Below, in pieces: positions 9,351 to 19,520 of a DNA stretch of 64,000 nucleotides (its first letter is position 1; every line of letters begins with the position of its first letter). Under the pieces are notes generated by a model, which did not search any database, was not told the DNA's origin, and saw only the letters and a list, made by a program, of their open reading frames with translations. Made by a program: the position numbers and the translations under genes. Source of the DNA: Thiomicrorhabdus sp. zzn3 (lineage in GTDB: Bacteria; Pseudomonadota; Gammaproteobacteria; Thiomicrospirales; Thiomicrospiraceae); the NCBI RefSeq assembly GCF_029767755.1, contig NZ_JARUQS010000002.1:808-64807 (forward strand), read 5' to 3'.

Positions 9351-12300
9351 ATGAACCCACTTCAATCACAAAACGGTCTGAATCTAACAGGCCTCTACTC
9401 TCCCGAGTTTGAAAAGGAGAACTGTGGTTTTGGTCTCATCGCCAATATGGACGATAAACCCAGCCACTGGGTCGTACAAACGGCCATCGAGTCTCTTGCC
9501 AACATGACACACCGTGGTGGTGTCGCTGCGGACTGTTGTACAGGAGATGGATGTGGGTTGCTGATCAAAAAGCCTCACAGCTTTTTGCAGAATGTTGCGG
9601 CAGAAGCTGGTTTTGAGTTGGCAGACATTTACGCTGCGGGGATGATCTTCTTAAACCAGGATGCATCCAAAGCCGACCTGGCGCGCAAAACCCTTGAAGA
9701 AAAGCTGACCAACAAAGGGCTAGTCGTTGCCGGCTGGCGTAAAGTTCCGGTTAAGTCAGAGGTGCTCGGTGCGCAAGCAGCCGGGATGGAGCCGGTGATT
9801 GAGCAGGTATTCGTCAATGCTCCAGCAGGCATGTCTGAAGCAGACTTTAACCGCCAGCTATTTACGGCGCGCCGTAAAACCGAAATGGTCATCGAACCGC
9901 AAGACAGCACTTTTTATATCGCGTCATTGAACAGCCAATTGCTGTCCTACAAAGGGTTGGTCATGCCTCGCGAATTGCCAGAATTTTATCTGGATCTGAA
10001 AAACGAAGCGTTTGAATCGTCCGTCATCTCTTATCATCAGCGTTTCTCAACCAACACCATGCCTCAGTGGCGTCTGGCTCAGCCTTTCCGTTTCCTGGCG
10101 CACAACGGTGAGTTAAACACCATCCGCGGTAACCGTAACTGGGCCTTGGCACGTCAAAGCAAATTTGCAACGCCGTTGTTGCCTGATTTGGCTGAATTAA
10201 AGCCACTGGTGGCACAAGAAGGGTCCGACTCCAATTCATTGGATAACATGCTGGAAGTGTTGATGATGGGCGACATGCACGTCTTCCAGGCATTGCGTCT
10301 TCTGATTCCGCCAGCGTGGCAGAACATGCCGCACATGGATCCGGATCTGCGTGCCTTCCTGGAATACAACTCCATGCACATGGAGCCATGGGACGGACCG
10401 GCCGGTATGGTTATCAACACGGGCAAATACGCGATCTGCGGGGTTGACCGTAACGGTTTGCGTCCAACACGTTATGTCATTACCAAAGACCGCCATATCA
10501 CGTTCGCATCTGAAATCGGGGTGTACAACTACGATCCGTCTGAAGTAGCCGAAAAAGGCCGCCTGAAACCTGGCCAACTGATCGCGGTAGACCTGGAAAA
10601 CGGAACACTTCTAAAACCGGAAGTCATCGACAACCAGCTCAAATCAGCCAAACCTTATCGTCAGTGGATGGACGAAGGGTACATGCACATTGAAGAGAAG
10701 ATCGAACAAGACGATCAAACCTTGGGCTGGGATTCGGCGACGGCGGACACCTATCAGAAATACTATCAAGTCACGTTTGAAGAACGTGATGCCGTTATTC
10801 GCGTCATGGCGGAAGACGCACAGGAAGCCACCGTTTCAATGGGTGATGATGCCCCACTACCTGTGTTCTCACACAAGCCACGATCTATTTTTGACTACTT
10901 CCGTCAAATGTTTGCGCAGGTGACCAACCCGCCAATCGATCCACTGCGTGAAAACATCGTCATGTCTCTGAACACCTGTTTCGGGCGTGAATTGAACATG
11001 TTTGAAGAAGGGCCGGATCACGCACGCCGCCTGGAAGTGTCTTCGCCGGTCTTGAGTCCGTCGATGATGGATCAGCTATTGTCTTTGGACGATGCAAACT
11101 ACCGCAACCAGAGCATTTCGTTACACTACAACCACGAAGAGAAAGGGTTGAAGCAAGCCATTATCGACGTGTGCGATGAAGCGGTTGCTGCCGTTAAGAA
11201 CGGCATCACCTTATTGATACTAAGCGACCTAGGCATTAAAGATGGCCTGGTAACCATTCCTGCGGCCATGGCCACCGGTGCGGTACACCACCGTCTAATC
11301 AGTGAAGGCCTGCGTCCTGAAGCCAACATCATTGTTCAGACAGCCACCGCGCGCGACCCACACCACTTTGCCGTCTTGTTCGGTTACGGTGCCACAGCGG
11401 TATTCCCGTATCTGGCTTACGAAAGTATCGAAGACATGCGTCGCACCAAAGAGCTGGATCCAAACACGCCGATCAGCACCTACATCAAAAACTACCGTAA
11501 AGGGATCAACAAAGGTCTCTTCAAAATTCTGTCTAAGATGGGGATCTCTACGATCACCTCTTACCGTGGTGCCCAGCTGTTTGAAGCCGTTGGCTTGACC
11601 TCTGACATCGTTGATTTGTGTTTTAAAGGCACACCTTCACGTATCCAAGGTACAGACTATGCACATTTGGAACTAGACCAGCGCCGTCTTGCGTGGGAAG
11701 CCTTTAACCCTCGCAAGCCACTGCAGCAAGGCGGCCTGTTCAAATATGTTCATGGTGGCGAGTACCACGCTTTCAATCCGGATGTCGTCAACAGCATCCG
11801 AGAAGCGGTACAGAAGAATGACCAAAACGCTTATAACAAGTTCCGTGACCTGGTTAACCACCGTCCGGCGATGACCATTCGTGATTTGATTACCTTCAAA
11901 GACGACATTCAAGGCATTAACCTGGATGAGGTTGAGCCCGTTGAAGCCATTTACAAGCGCTTCGACTCCGCAGGAATTTCATTGGGTGCCCTGTCACCAG
12001 AAGCGCACGAAGCCCTGGCGACGGCGATGAACCGTTTGGGCGCACGCTCCAACTCAGGTGAAGGTGCAGAAGATCCAGCGCGTTACGGTACTGAAAAAAT
12101 GTCCAAGATCAAGCAGATCGCTTCGGGTCGTTTCGGTGTGACCGCGCACTACCTGCGTAACGCTGAAGTCCTACAGATTAAAGTGGCTCAAGGTGCCAAG
12201 CCGGGTGAAGGTGGACAGCTTCCAGGCCACAAAGTGGATCTGACCATTGCAAAATTGCGTCACTCCGTACCGGGCGTCACCCTGATTTCGCCACCTCCTC

Positions 12301-13841
12301 ACCACGATATTTACTCGATTGAGGACTTGGCGCAGTTGATTTACGATCTGAAACAGATCAACCCGAAAGCCTTAATCTCGGTGAAACTGGTTGCGGAACC
12401 CGGTGTGGGAACCATCGCCGCCGGTGTCGCCAAGGCCTACGCCGACTTGATCACCATTTCCGGTTACGACGGTGGAACCGGTGCGTCACCAATGACCTCG
12501 GTCAAATACGCTGGTAACCCGTTTGAAATGGGGCTGGTTGAGGCACACCAAACGTTGCGTGCCAACGATCTGCGTGGTCAGGTTATCCTGCAGGCAGACG
12601 GCGGTTTGAAAACCGGCTTGGATGTCATCAAGGCCGCCATCCTCGGTGCGGAATCTTTCGGTTTCGGTACCGTACCGATGATCGCACTGGGCTGTAAGTA
12701 TCTGCGTATTTGTCACTTGAATACCTGTGCGGTGGGCGTAGCGACACAAGATGAACGTTTGCGTAAAGAACACTTTATCGGTCTGCCGGAAATGGTTATG
12801 AACTACTTCCGTTTTGTCGCTGAAGAAACGCGTGAATGGCTGGCCAAGCTAGGGGTGCGCTCACTGGGTGAATTGGTAGGACGCGTCGATCTGTTAAAAG
12901 TGATCGACGAACCTCTAACCGAAAAGCAGAAAAATATTGACCTGTCTGCGTTTATCTCAGACGGCGGCGTACCGGCTGACAAGCCGCAAACCGTTCAGGT
13001 TGATCGCAACAACCCATGGGATCACGGGACTTTGGCTGAAGAGATGGTGAAAACCGTTCTGCCGGCGATTGAAGCCAAAGAAGGCGGAACCTTCCCATTC
13101 CACCTGGTCAACACTGGCCGTTCGATCGGTACCCGTGTCGCCGGTGAAATCGCCGAGCGTTATGGCAACAACGGCATGAAAGATGCCCCAATCACCCTGA
13201 AACTGACCGGGATTGCCGGCCAGTCTTTCGGTGCCTTTAACGTCGACGGCCTAAACCTTCACCTTGAAGGGGACGCTAACGACTACGTTGGTAAAGGTAT
13301 GGCCGGTGGTGAAATCGTGATTCGCCCACCACAGGGCAGCGCATTTGAAGCGAAAAACACGCCGATCGTGGGTAACACCTGTTTGTACGGCGCCACCGGC
13401 GGCAAGCTGCTGGCCAACGGTACGGGGGGTGAGCGTTTCGCAGTGCGTAACTCCGGCGCCGTCGCGGTTGTCGAAGGCCTGGGCGACCACGGCTGTGAAT
13501 ACATGACCGGTGGAACCGTTGTTAGCTTGGGCGAAGTCGGCGTCAACTTCGGTGCCGGTATGTCTGGCGGTATGGCGTTCATTCTGGATGAAAACAATAC
13601 CCTTCCAGATCGATTGAATTCGGAAATGGTGGAAAACTGCCGCATCGACACCGAATGCACCGAAGAATATCGTGTTTACCTGCGCACACTCATCGAAGAG
13701 TATGTGGCGAAAACGCAAAGCCCATGGGGTCAGGAAGTACTGGATAACTTCAGTCGCTACATTGGCCATTTCTGGCTAGTAAAATCACGTGCAATCAGCA
13801 TTGATTCACTGTTTGAACTGTTTGCTACCGAAGCCAACTAA
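9351..13841 (+). CDS. gltB: Glutamate synthase (NADPH) large subunit
   Basis: Makes two glutamates from glutamine and 2-oxoglutarate. It has 1496 residues, the usual size. The N-terminal glutaminase nucleophile is Cys25 in KENCGFG, so the first 24 residues are a propeptide to be removed. The FMN/synthase domain follows, with the [3Fe-4S] ligands Cys1115, Cys1121 and Cys1126 in CKYLRICHLNTC. The C-terminal glycine-rich GXGXG beta-helix (for example GKGMAGGEIVI) is present. It is followed by gltD after 24 nt as one operon, behind the promoter at 9202-9231. Confidence 0.98.
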   Translation: MNPLQSQNGLNLTGLYSPEFEKENCGFGLIANMDDKPSHWVVQTAIESLANMTHRGGVAADCCTGDGCGLLIKKPHSFLQNVAAEAGFELADIYAAGMIFLNQDASKADLARKTLEEKLTNKGLVVAGWRKVPVKSEVLGAQAAGMEPVIEQVFVNAPAGMSEADFNRQLFTARRKTEMVIEPQDSTFYIASLNSQLLSYKGLVMPRELPEFYLDLKNEAFESSVISYHQRFSTNTMPQWRLAQPFRFLAHNGELNTIRGNRNWALARQSKFATPLLPDLAELKPLVAQEGSDSNSLDNMLEVLMMGDMHVFQALRLLIPPAWQNMPHMDPDLRAFLEYNSMHMEPWDGPAGMVINTGKYAICGVDRNGLRPTRYVITKDRHITFASEIGVYNYDPSEVAEKGRLKPGQLIAVDLENGTLLKPEVIDNQLKSAKPYRQWMDEGYMHIEEKIEQDDQTLGWDSATADTYQKYYQVTFEERDAVIRVMAEDAQEATVSMGDDAPLPVFSHKPRSIFDYFRQMFAQVTNPPIDPLRENIVMSLNTCFGRELNMFEEGPDHARRLEVSSPVLSPSMMDQLLSLDDANYRNQSISLHYNHEEKGLKQAIIDVCDEAVAAVKNGITLLILSDLGIKDGLVTIPAAMATGAVHHRLISEGLRPEANIIVQTATARDPHHFAVLFGYGATAVFPYLAYESIEDMRRTKELDPNTPISTYIKNYRKGINKGLFKILSKMGISTITSYRGAQLFEAVGLTSDIVDLCFKGTPSRIQGTDYAHLELDQRRLAWEAFNPRKPLQQGGLFKYVHGGEYHAFNPDVVNSIREAVQKNDQNAYNKFRDLVNHRPAMTIRDLITFKDDIQGINLDEVEPVEAIYKRFDSAGISLGALSPEAHEALATAMNRLGARSNSGEGAEDPARYGTEKMSKIKQIASGRFGVTAHYLRNAEVLQIKVAQGAKPGEGGQLPGHKVDLTIAKLRHSVPGVTLISPPPHHDIYSIEDLAQLIYDLKQINPKALISVKLVAEPGVGTIAAGVAKAYADLITISGYDGGTGASPMTSVKYAGNPFEMGLVEAHQTLRANDLRGQVILQADGGLKTGLDVIKAAILGAESFGFGTVPMIALGCKYLRICHLNTCAVGVATQDERLRKEHFIGLPEMVMNYFRFVAEETREWLAKLGVRSLGELVGRVDLLKVIDEPLTEKQKNIDLSAFISDGGVPADKPQTVQVDRNNPWDHGTLAEEMVKTVLPAIEAKEGGTFPFHLVNTGRSIGTRVAGEIAERYGNNGMKDAPITLKLTGIAGQSFGAFNVDGLNLHLEGDANDYVGKGMAGGEIVIRPPQGSAFEAKNTPIVGNTCLYGATGGKLLANGTGGERFAVRNSGAVAVVEGLGDHGCEYMTGGTVVSLGEVGVNFGAGMSGGMAFILDENNTLPDRLNSEMVENCRIDTECTEEYRVYLRTLIEEYVAKTQSPWGQEVLDNFSRYIGHFWLVKSRAISIDSLFELFATEAN

Positions 13842-13862
13842 GCGAAACTGGAAGGAATATAA

Positions 13863-15275
<1,413 letters not shown>

Positions 15276-15320
15276 ATCCATCCGACCAGGCCTGGTCAGT
15301 TTTTCAGGCCGGTAAAACTG

Positions 15321-15359
15321 AAAAAGCCCGCAAGGATTGAGACCTTAGCGGGCTTTTTT
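15321..15359. terminator. Bidirectional terminator between gltD and soxZ
   Basis: AAAAAGCCCGC pairs with GCGGGCTTTTT, with additional AAGG/CCTT pairing in the upper stem. A-run on one side and T-run on the other allow it to serve both convergent genes. A 14-bp perfect palindrome containing CAGGCCTG (15284-15297) lies between it and the gltD stop. Confidence 0.85.
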
Positions 15360-15375
15360 ATTAAGCTTACGTATA

Positions 15376-15687
15376 TTACTTAAGCGTAATGGTTTCGGAG
15401 CCTGTCTCACCGGTATTGTCGGTGAGGTTCACCGTGACGTTGTCTCCGGCATTGGCTTTGACTTTTACCGCCATATAGGGGTTAGCGGAAACCGCACCCG
15501 ACCATTCGGCATCCACCGCTTTGGCGTCATTTACCAACACTTCCAGCGTATCAATAAACTTGGCAGGATAAGGTTTACCCGTTTTTTTATTCATACGCAC
15601 GCCGGACTCCATCGGATGCTTAATGAGCGCCTTCACTTCAGCGATACCATTCTTTGATTTGCCACGCATTCTGATTTTGATAGTCAT
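15376..15687 (-). CDS. soxZ: Thiosulfate oxidation carrier complex protein SoxZ
   Basis: Periplasmic partner of SoxY in the Sox thiosulfate-oxidation cycle. It has 103 residues, the family's length, and begins MTIKIRMRGKSKNG. It has no signal peptide of its own, as usual, because it is exported with SoxY through Tat. It lies 55 nt downstream of soxY. Only soxYZ are here; soxXA, soxB and soxCD are not in the window. Confidence 0.93.
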   Translation of the reverse strand: MTIKIRMRGKSKNGIAEVKALIKHPMESGVRMNKKTGKPYPAKFIDTLEVLVNDAKAVDAEWSGAVSANPYMAVKVKANAGDNVTVNLTDNTGETGSETITLK

Positions 15688-15742
15688 GTCATTATCCTTT
15701 TTATAATCGTTATATTTTCATTTTCAGTAAGATTCGAGTTAA

Positions 15743-16210
15743 TTAACCGCCACATCCACCAATGGTGACTTTGACTTCTTGCTGCGCCTTCAATAGCTTG
15801 CCGCCCGCTTTGACAACCGCAATGACGTTCATGGTTTCACCCATTTTAATGCGGGTTGAGACATAGCCTTCCGCAGCCGCGCCAAAGTTATATTGGCACA
15901 CCAGCGGCTGAGGGTTTTTACTGGCCAAAATGGCAATCGATTCCACCCCGTCAATGGCGGAAGCATCGACCGTCACCGGAGTGACCGCACCGTTCTCCGC
16001 AATCGCGGGTGCTTTCAGTTTGATATCACCTGATTCGGTCGCATTGGCAGAACCGAATGCGCCGTTCAAGGCCTCGTCGGTGGTTTTTGCGGAAAACGCC
16101 GCTTTGTTCCAATCAGCCAACACGCTGGTTGGGGTTAAAAGACCGGCGTTAGCCGCCACCACGGCCGCACCGGTGGCCAAGGTATTTTTAAGAAATAATC
16201 GACGTTTCAT
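15743..16210 (-). CDS. soxY: Thiosulfate oxidation carrier protein SoxY
   Basis: Carries sulfur intermediates covalently on a C-terminal cysteine in the periplasmic Sox system. It has 155 residues. A twin-arginine signal (KRRLFLKN, then a hydrophobic stretch and cleavage near VLA-DWN) opens the protein. It ends in the diagnostic GGCGG with Cys153 as the carrier residue. I chose the ATG at 16210 because it has an AGGAG ribosome-binding site and starts right at the Tat motif; the frame is open eight codons further upstream. First gene of a soxYZ operon. Confidence 0.95.
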   Translation of the reverse strand: MKRRLFLKNTLATGAAVVAANAGLLTPTSVLADWNKAAFSAKTTDEALNGAFGSANATESGDIKLKAPAIAENGAVTPVTVDASAIDGVESIAILASKNPQPLVCQYNFGAAAEGYVSTRIKMGETMNVIAVVKAGGKLLKAQQEVKVTIGGCGG

Positions 16211-16610
16211 AATAAAACTCCTAGTTAGCATCATTGGTTAAGCGGAATTTACGCCTCCATAACAGATTCGTTCATATCAGGAAGGACTAATAATTCCTTA
16301 ACTCCAGATTAGTGATTTAATTTCGTAAAACAAGCACAAATTAGTTGCTGTCATTTGCACCACAAAAAGTATTGAGACGAAATACACAACACTTTATCCT
16401 TATTTTTCATAATGTTATAAAACCCTTTTTGCCGCTAAGGTTTTCTCTGCGTACAAACTATTGTCATTCTTCGTTAAGAAATGAACCGGGGGTCATTCGG
16501 GCTTAAATGGAAAAAACAGGTTAAAAAATAGGCAAAACACAGTTAAGAACACCATTAAAAGGCGACTCAAGCTATACTGTGCACAGCAAAAACATAAGGA
16601 AATCGAGTGA
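16211..16610. other. AT-rich divergent control region of soxYZ and selD
   Basis: No gene is supported here. For selD a TATACT (16573-16578) could be a -10 element, but no clear -35 precedes it. On the soxYZ side a short inverted repeat AAGGA/TCCTT near 16280-16300 lies upstream of the ribosome-binding site. No specific regulator site is recognised. Confidence 0.4.
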
Positions 16611-17681
16611 ATGAAGCCACAACGCACGGAACCTCTGATCAAGCTTACGGAATACAGTCACGGCGCGGGTTGCGGGTGTAAAATCTCCCCGAAAATTCTC
16701 GACAGTATCCTGAAAACCTCAATGGACATTGTCCCCAACCCGGCACTGCTGGTGGGAAACAACACCAAAGACGATGCCGCAGCGTATGACCTGGGCAACG
16801 GCACCTCGGTACTCAGCACCACCGACTTCTTTATGCCCATTGTGGATGACCCTTTTACCTTTGGAAAAATCGCCGCCACCAATGCGATCAGCGATATCTA
16901 CGCCATGGGCGGTCAACCGCTCATGGCGATTGCGATTTTTGGCTGGCCGATCGACAAACTGCCACCCGAAATCGGTCAATTGGTGATCGAAGGCGGCCGC
17001 GCTACCTGCGAAGCGGCCGGAATTCCACTGGCAGGCGGTCACTCAATCGATGCGCCAGAACCGATATTTGGTTTAGCGGTAACAGGCCTGGTCGAAAATA
17101 AACATCTCAAAACAAACGCCGGTGCCGAGGCTGGATGCGAGCTGTTCCTCACCAAACCGGTCGGCATTGGCATACTCACCACCGCACAAAAGCAGAAAAA
17201 GATTCAACCCGAACACCTGCAAATGGCCATTGAGGCGATGACGACCTTGAATAAAGCCGGCAGTGAATTTGCCAAACTGGACGGCGTCACCGCATTGACC
17301 GATGTCACCGGCTTCGGCGTTTTGGGGCACCTGATCGAAATCTGCGAAGGGAGCGACCTGTGCGCACAGCTCGAATTTGACAAGATCCCGGTGCTGCCGC
17401 ATGTTTTGAACTACCTTGAACAGGGCTGCACTCCCGGCGGCACCGACCGCAACTTTAGCAGTTACGGTCACAAGGTGGCTGCGCATGGTGGGCAACCACT
17501 CTCCGAAACACACAAAATGATTCTGTGCGATCCACAAACGTCCGGCGGCTTGCTGGCCGCGGTCAGACCGGAGGCGGTAACTGCTTTTAAGACCCTTGCC
17601 GCACAACACGGTCTGGAGCTGGAACCGATCGGCAGAACGCTGCCTGCCGGTAGCCACCCGCACATCATCGAGGTGGTCTGA
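16611..17681 (+). CDS. selD: Selenide, water dikinase (selenophosphate synthase)
   Basis: Makes selenophosphate from selenide and ATP. It has 356 residues. The catalytic loop is GAGCGCK, with Cys21 at the position that is Sec or Cys in the family; this copy uses Cys and so does not itself need selenocysteine insertion. ATP/metal-binding blocks ([32 protein letters not shown]) are present. Its stop overlaps the mnmH start by one base (TGATG), so selenophosphate made here is likely used directly for tRNA. A CAGGCCTG copy lies at 17093-17100. Confidence 0.95.
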   Translation: MKPQRTEPLIKLTEYSHGAGCGCKISPKILDSILKTSMDIVPNPALLVGNNTKDDAAAYDLGNGTSVLSTTDFFMPIVDDPFTFGKIAATNAISDIYAMGGQPLMAIAIFGWPIDKLPPEIGQLVIEGGRATCEAAGIPLAGGHSIDAPEPIFGLAVTGLVENKHLKTNAGAEAGCELFLTKPVGIGILTTAQKQKKIQPEHLQMAIEAMTTLNKAGSEFAKLDGVTALTDVTGFGVLGHLIEICEGSDLCAQLEFDKIPVLPHVLNYLEQGCTPGGTDRNFSSYGHKVAAHGGQPLSETHKMILCDPQTSGGLLAAVRPEAVTAFKTLAAQHGLELEPIGRTLPAGSHPHIIEVV

Positions 17682-18796
17682 TGGCGGTCACCATAACCCG
17701 ATTTGCAAGCGAATTGCCGCAAACCGACGATTTTAAACCCATCGTTCTCAATCACACGCCACTGATTGACGTGCGTGCGCCGGTGGAATTCAACCAAGGT
17801 GCCTTTTCTACGGCAACGAATCTGCCGCTGATGAATGACGAAGAACGCCAAAAGGTCGGCCTCTGTTACAAACAGCACGGCCACGAAGCGGCAGTAAAAC
17901 TGGGCCATAAACTGGTCAACGAACAGGTGCGTGAACCCAGAATTCAGGCTTGGATCGATTTTATCGACGCCCATCCCGGTGCCTTGCTCTACTGTTTTCG
18001 CGGCGGCATGCGCTCCAAAATCGCGCAGCAGTGGTTACGTGACCATAACCGCTCCATTGTGCGCTTAAAAGGCGGCTATAAGGCCTTCAGACGTTACCTG
18101 ATCGATCGCTTGGATTCCGTTCCTGACGTCTTTACACAAAAAGGCATTCAGCCCATCGTACTCGCAGGCCGAACGGGGTCAGGCAAAACCCAGGTTCTCC
18201 AACAAGTGCACAATACGATCGACTTGGAAGGTTTGGCGCATCACCGTGGCTCCGCATTTGGCCGGCATGCCACCCCCCAGCCGACGCAGATTAATTTTGA
18301 AAACACTCTCGCCATGGCCTTCATTCGCTTTTTGGAAACGCAAGCACAACACCTGATCATCGAAGATGAAGGGCGCAACATCGGTACGGTCAATCTGTCT
18401 AAAGGACTGTTTGAATTTCTCAAAAGTGGCGAACGAATCGTGCTTGAGACCCCTCTCGACGAACGGATCGCCATTACACTCGACGAATATGTGCGACAGG
18501 CGCAACAGGAATATGCCTCTATCGACGACTGGCAAGCCTTTATGCAATCCGCCTTGGCACGCATTCAAAAGCGCTTGGGTGGCGAACGCTATCAACGCGT
18601 GGCGACACAATTCAATGACGCCTTGCAGCAGCAGCGCCAAACCGGCTCGACCGAGTTTCATCGAAGCTGGATCAAAACCTTGTTGCTGGAATATTATGAC
18701 CCGATGTACGACTATCAGATGCAAAAACGCCAACACAAGGTGACCTTTAGCGGCTCTAAGGAAGAGGTCATCGAATACCTGAAACATAAACACTGA
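17681..18796 (+). CDS. mnmH: tRNA 2-selenouridine synthase
   Basis: Replaces sulfur by selenium at the 2-thio group of wobble mnm5s2U through a geranylated intermediate. It has 371 residues. An N-terminal rhodanese domain has its cysteine at 105 in LLYCFRGGMRS. A P-loop domain follows with GRTGSGKT at residues 163-170. It overlaps selD by one base as a two-gene operon. No selA, selB or tRNA-Sec is in the window, so the pair can be read as a tRNA-only selenium branch locally; the rest of the genome is unseen. Confidence 0.95.
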   Translation: MAVTITRFASELPQTDDFKPIVLNHTPLIDVRAPVEFNQGAFSTATNLPLMNDEERQKVGLCYKQHGHEAAVKLGHKLVNEQVREPRIQAWIDFIDAHPGALLYCFRGGMRSKIAQQWLRDHNRSIVRLKGGYKAFRRYLIDRLDSVPDVFTQKGIQPIVLAGRTGSGKTQVLQQVHNTIDLEGLAHHRGSAFGRHATPQPTQINFENTLAMAFIRFLETQAQHLIIEDEGRNIGTVNLSKGLFEFLKSGERIVLETPLDERIAITLDEYVRQAQQEYASIDDWQAFMQSALARIQKRLGGERYQRVATQFNDALQQQRQTGSTEFHRSWIKTLLLEYYDPMYDYQMQKRQHKVTFSGSKEEVIEYLKHKH

Positions 18797-19004
18797 TAAC
18801 GCGGCCACAGCCTATAGCCGGGGCGTTGCGAAGTCTGATATTGAAAACGGTCACTCAATTCTGAGCAGGCCTGGTCCGTTTTGCGCAAATTTAGTTTAAT
18901 GACCTAGCGCGCTAAGATAAGATAGTTTATTATCAAGGACTTACCTTGTTTTCATTCTATTTCCAACGCGACTATGTTGGTTATCCAGCAAGAGGATGAA
19001 GCCT

Positions 19005-19400
19005 ATGCCACGTCGTCAAACGCAAACCCTGCCCGGCACGCACCGGGCAATGAAAAACACCTCCTACGAAAGCATGGTGGTGAGCTGGCTGATGCAGGAC
19101 GGCTGGCAGGTTTTTCTCCCCATTCTCGATCATGGACATCAAACGGATATTTTGATTTCCGACGGCCCAAGCTACTATCGCATCCAAGTTAAAACGGTTG
19201 AAGCCAGTGGCGACGATCACAGCGTGCATAATGCCTGGGAAAACAGCCATGTGGATGTCGTCATCTTTTTTGCCCGAAACTCAAACTGGGGCGTCATCGC
19301 TCCGGCCTTTACCGAGAAAAAACGCCCCTTAAATCACCCGGAACATCGTAAATTCGCGCAGACCAGAAAAGAATTTCTGCGCGAATTCCACCTGCTTTGA
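19005..19400 (+). CDS. Small PD-(D/E)XK nuclease-like protein
   Basis: A 131-residue protein. The block QTDILISDG followed by YRIQVKTVE has the layout of a PD-(D/E)XK core, with Asp in the first strand and Q-V-K in place of E-x-K in the second. This resembles single-domain endonucleases of the group I intron-associated PD-(D/E)XK kind and resolvase-like folds. I chose the ATG at 19005, with AGAGG 9 nt upstream; another ATG at 18996 overlaps that site. There is no neighbouring methylase or intron. The actual substrate is unknown. Confidence 0.55.
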   Translation: MPRRQTQTLPGTHRAMKNTSYESMVVSWLMQDGWQVFLPILDHGHQTDILISDGPSYYRIQVKTVEASGDDHSVHNAWENSHVDVVIFFARNSNWGVIAPAFTEKKRPLNHPEHRKFAQTRKEFLREFHLL

Positions 19401-19520
19401 ATCACGCTGTAAACAATCGAACTCATCTTTTACTGACACCCGCTGACACAAACCCAATTGCTTCTACCCCGCGCGAGTGTTAGATTAACCTTATCATTTA
19501 AAGGGATAGGGCACGCGGTC

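Noticed and set aside
13251-13769. 172-codon frame opposite the end of gltB
   Set aside because: Shadow of the glycine-rich GltB C-terminal domain; composition is explained by the opposite strand.
16320-16410. Sigma54 promoter for soxYZ
   Set aside because: TTGCA-like bases are present on the minus strand, but no GG-N10-GC pairing at the right spacing.
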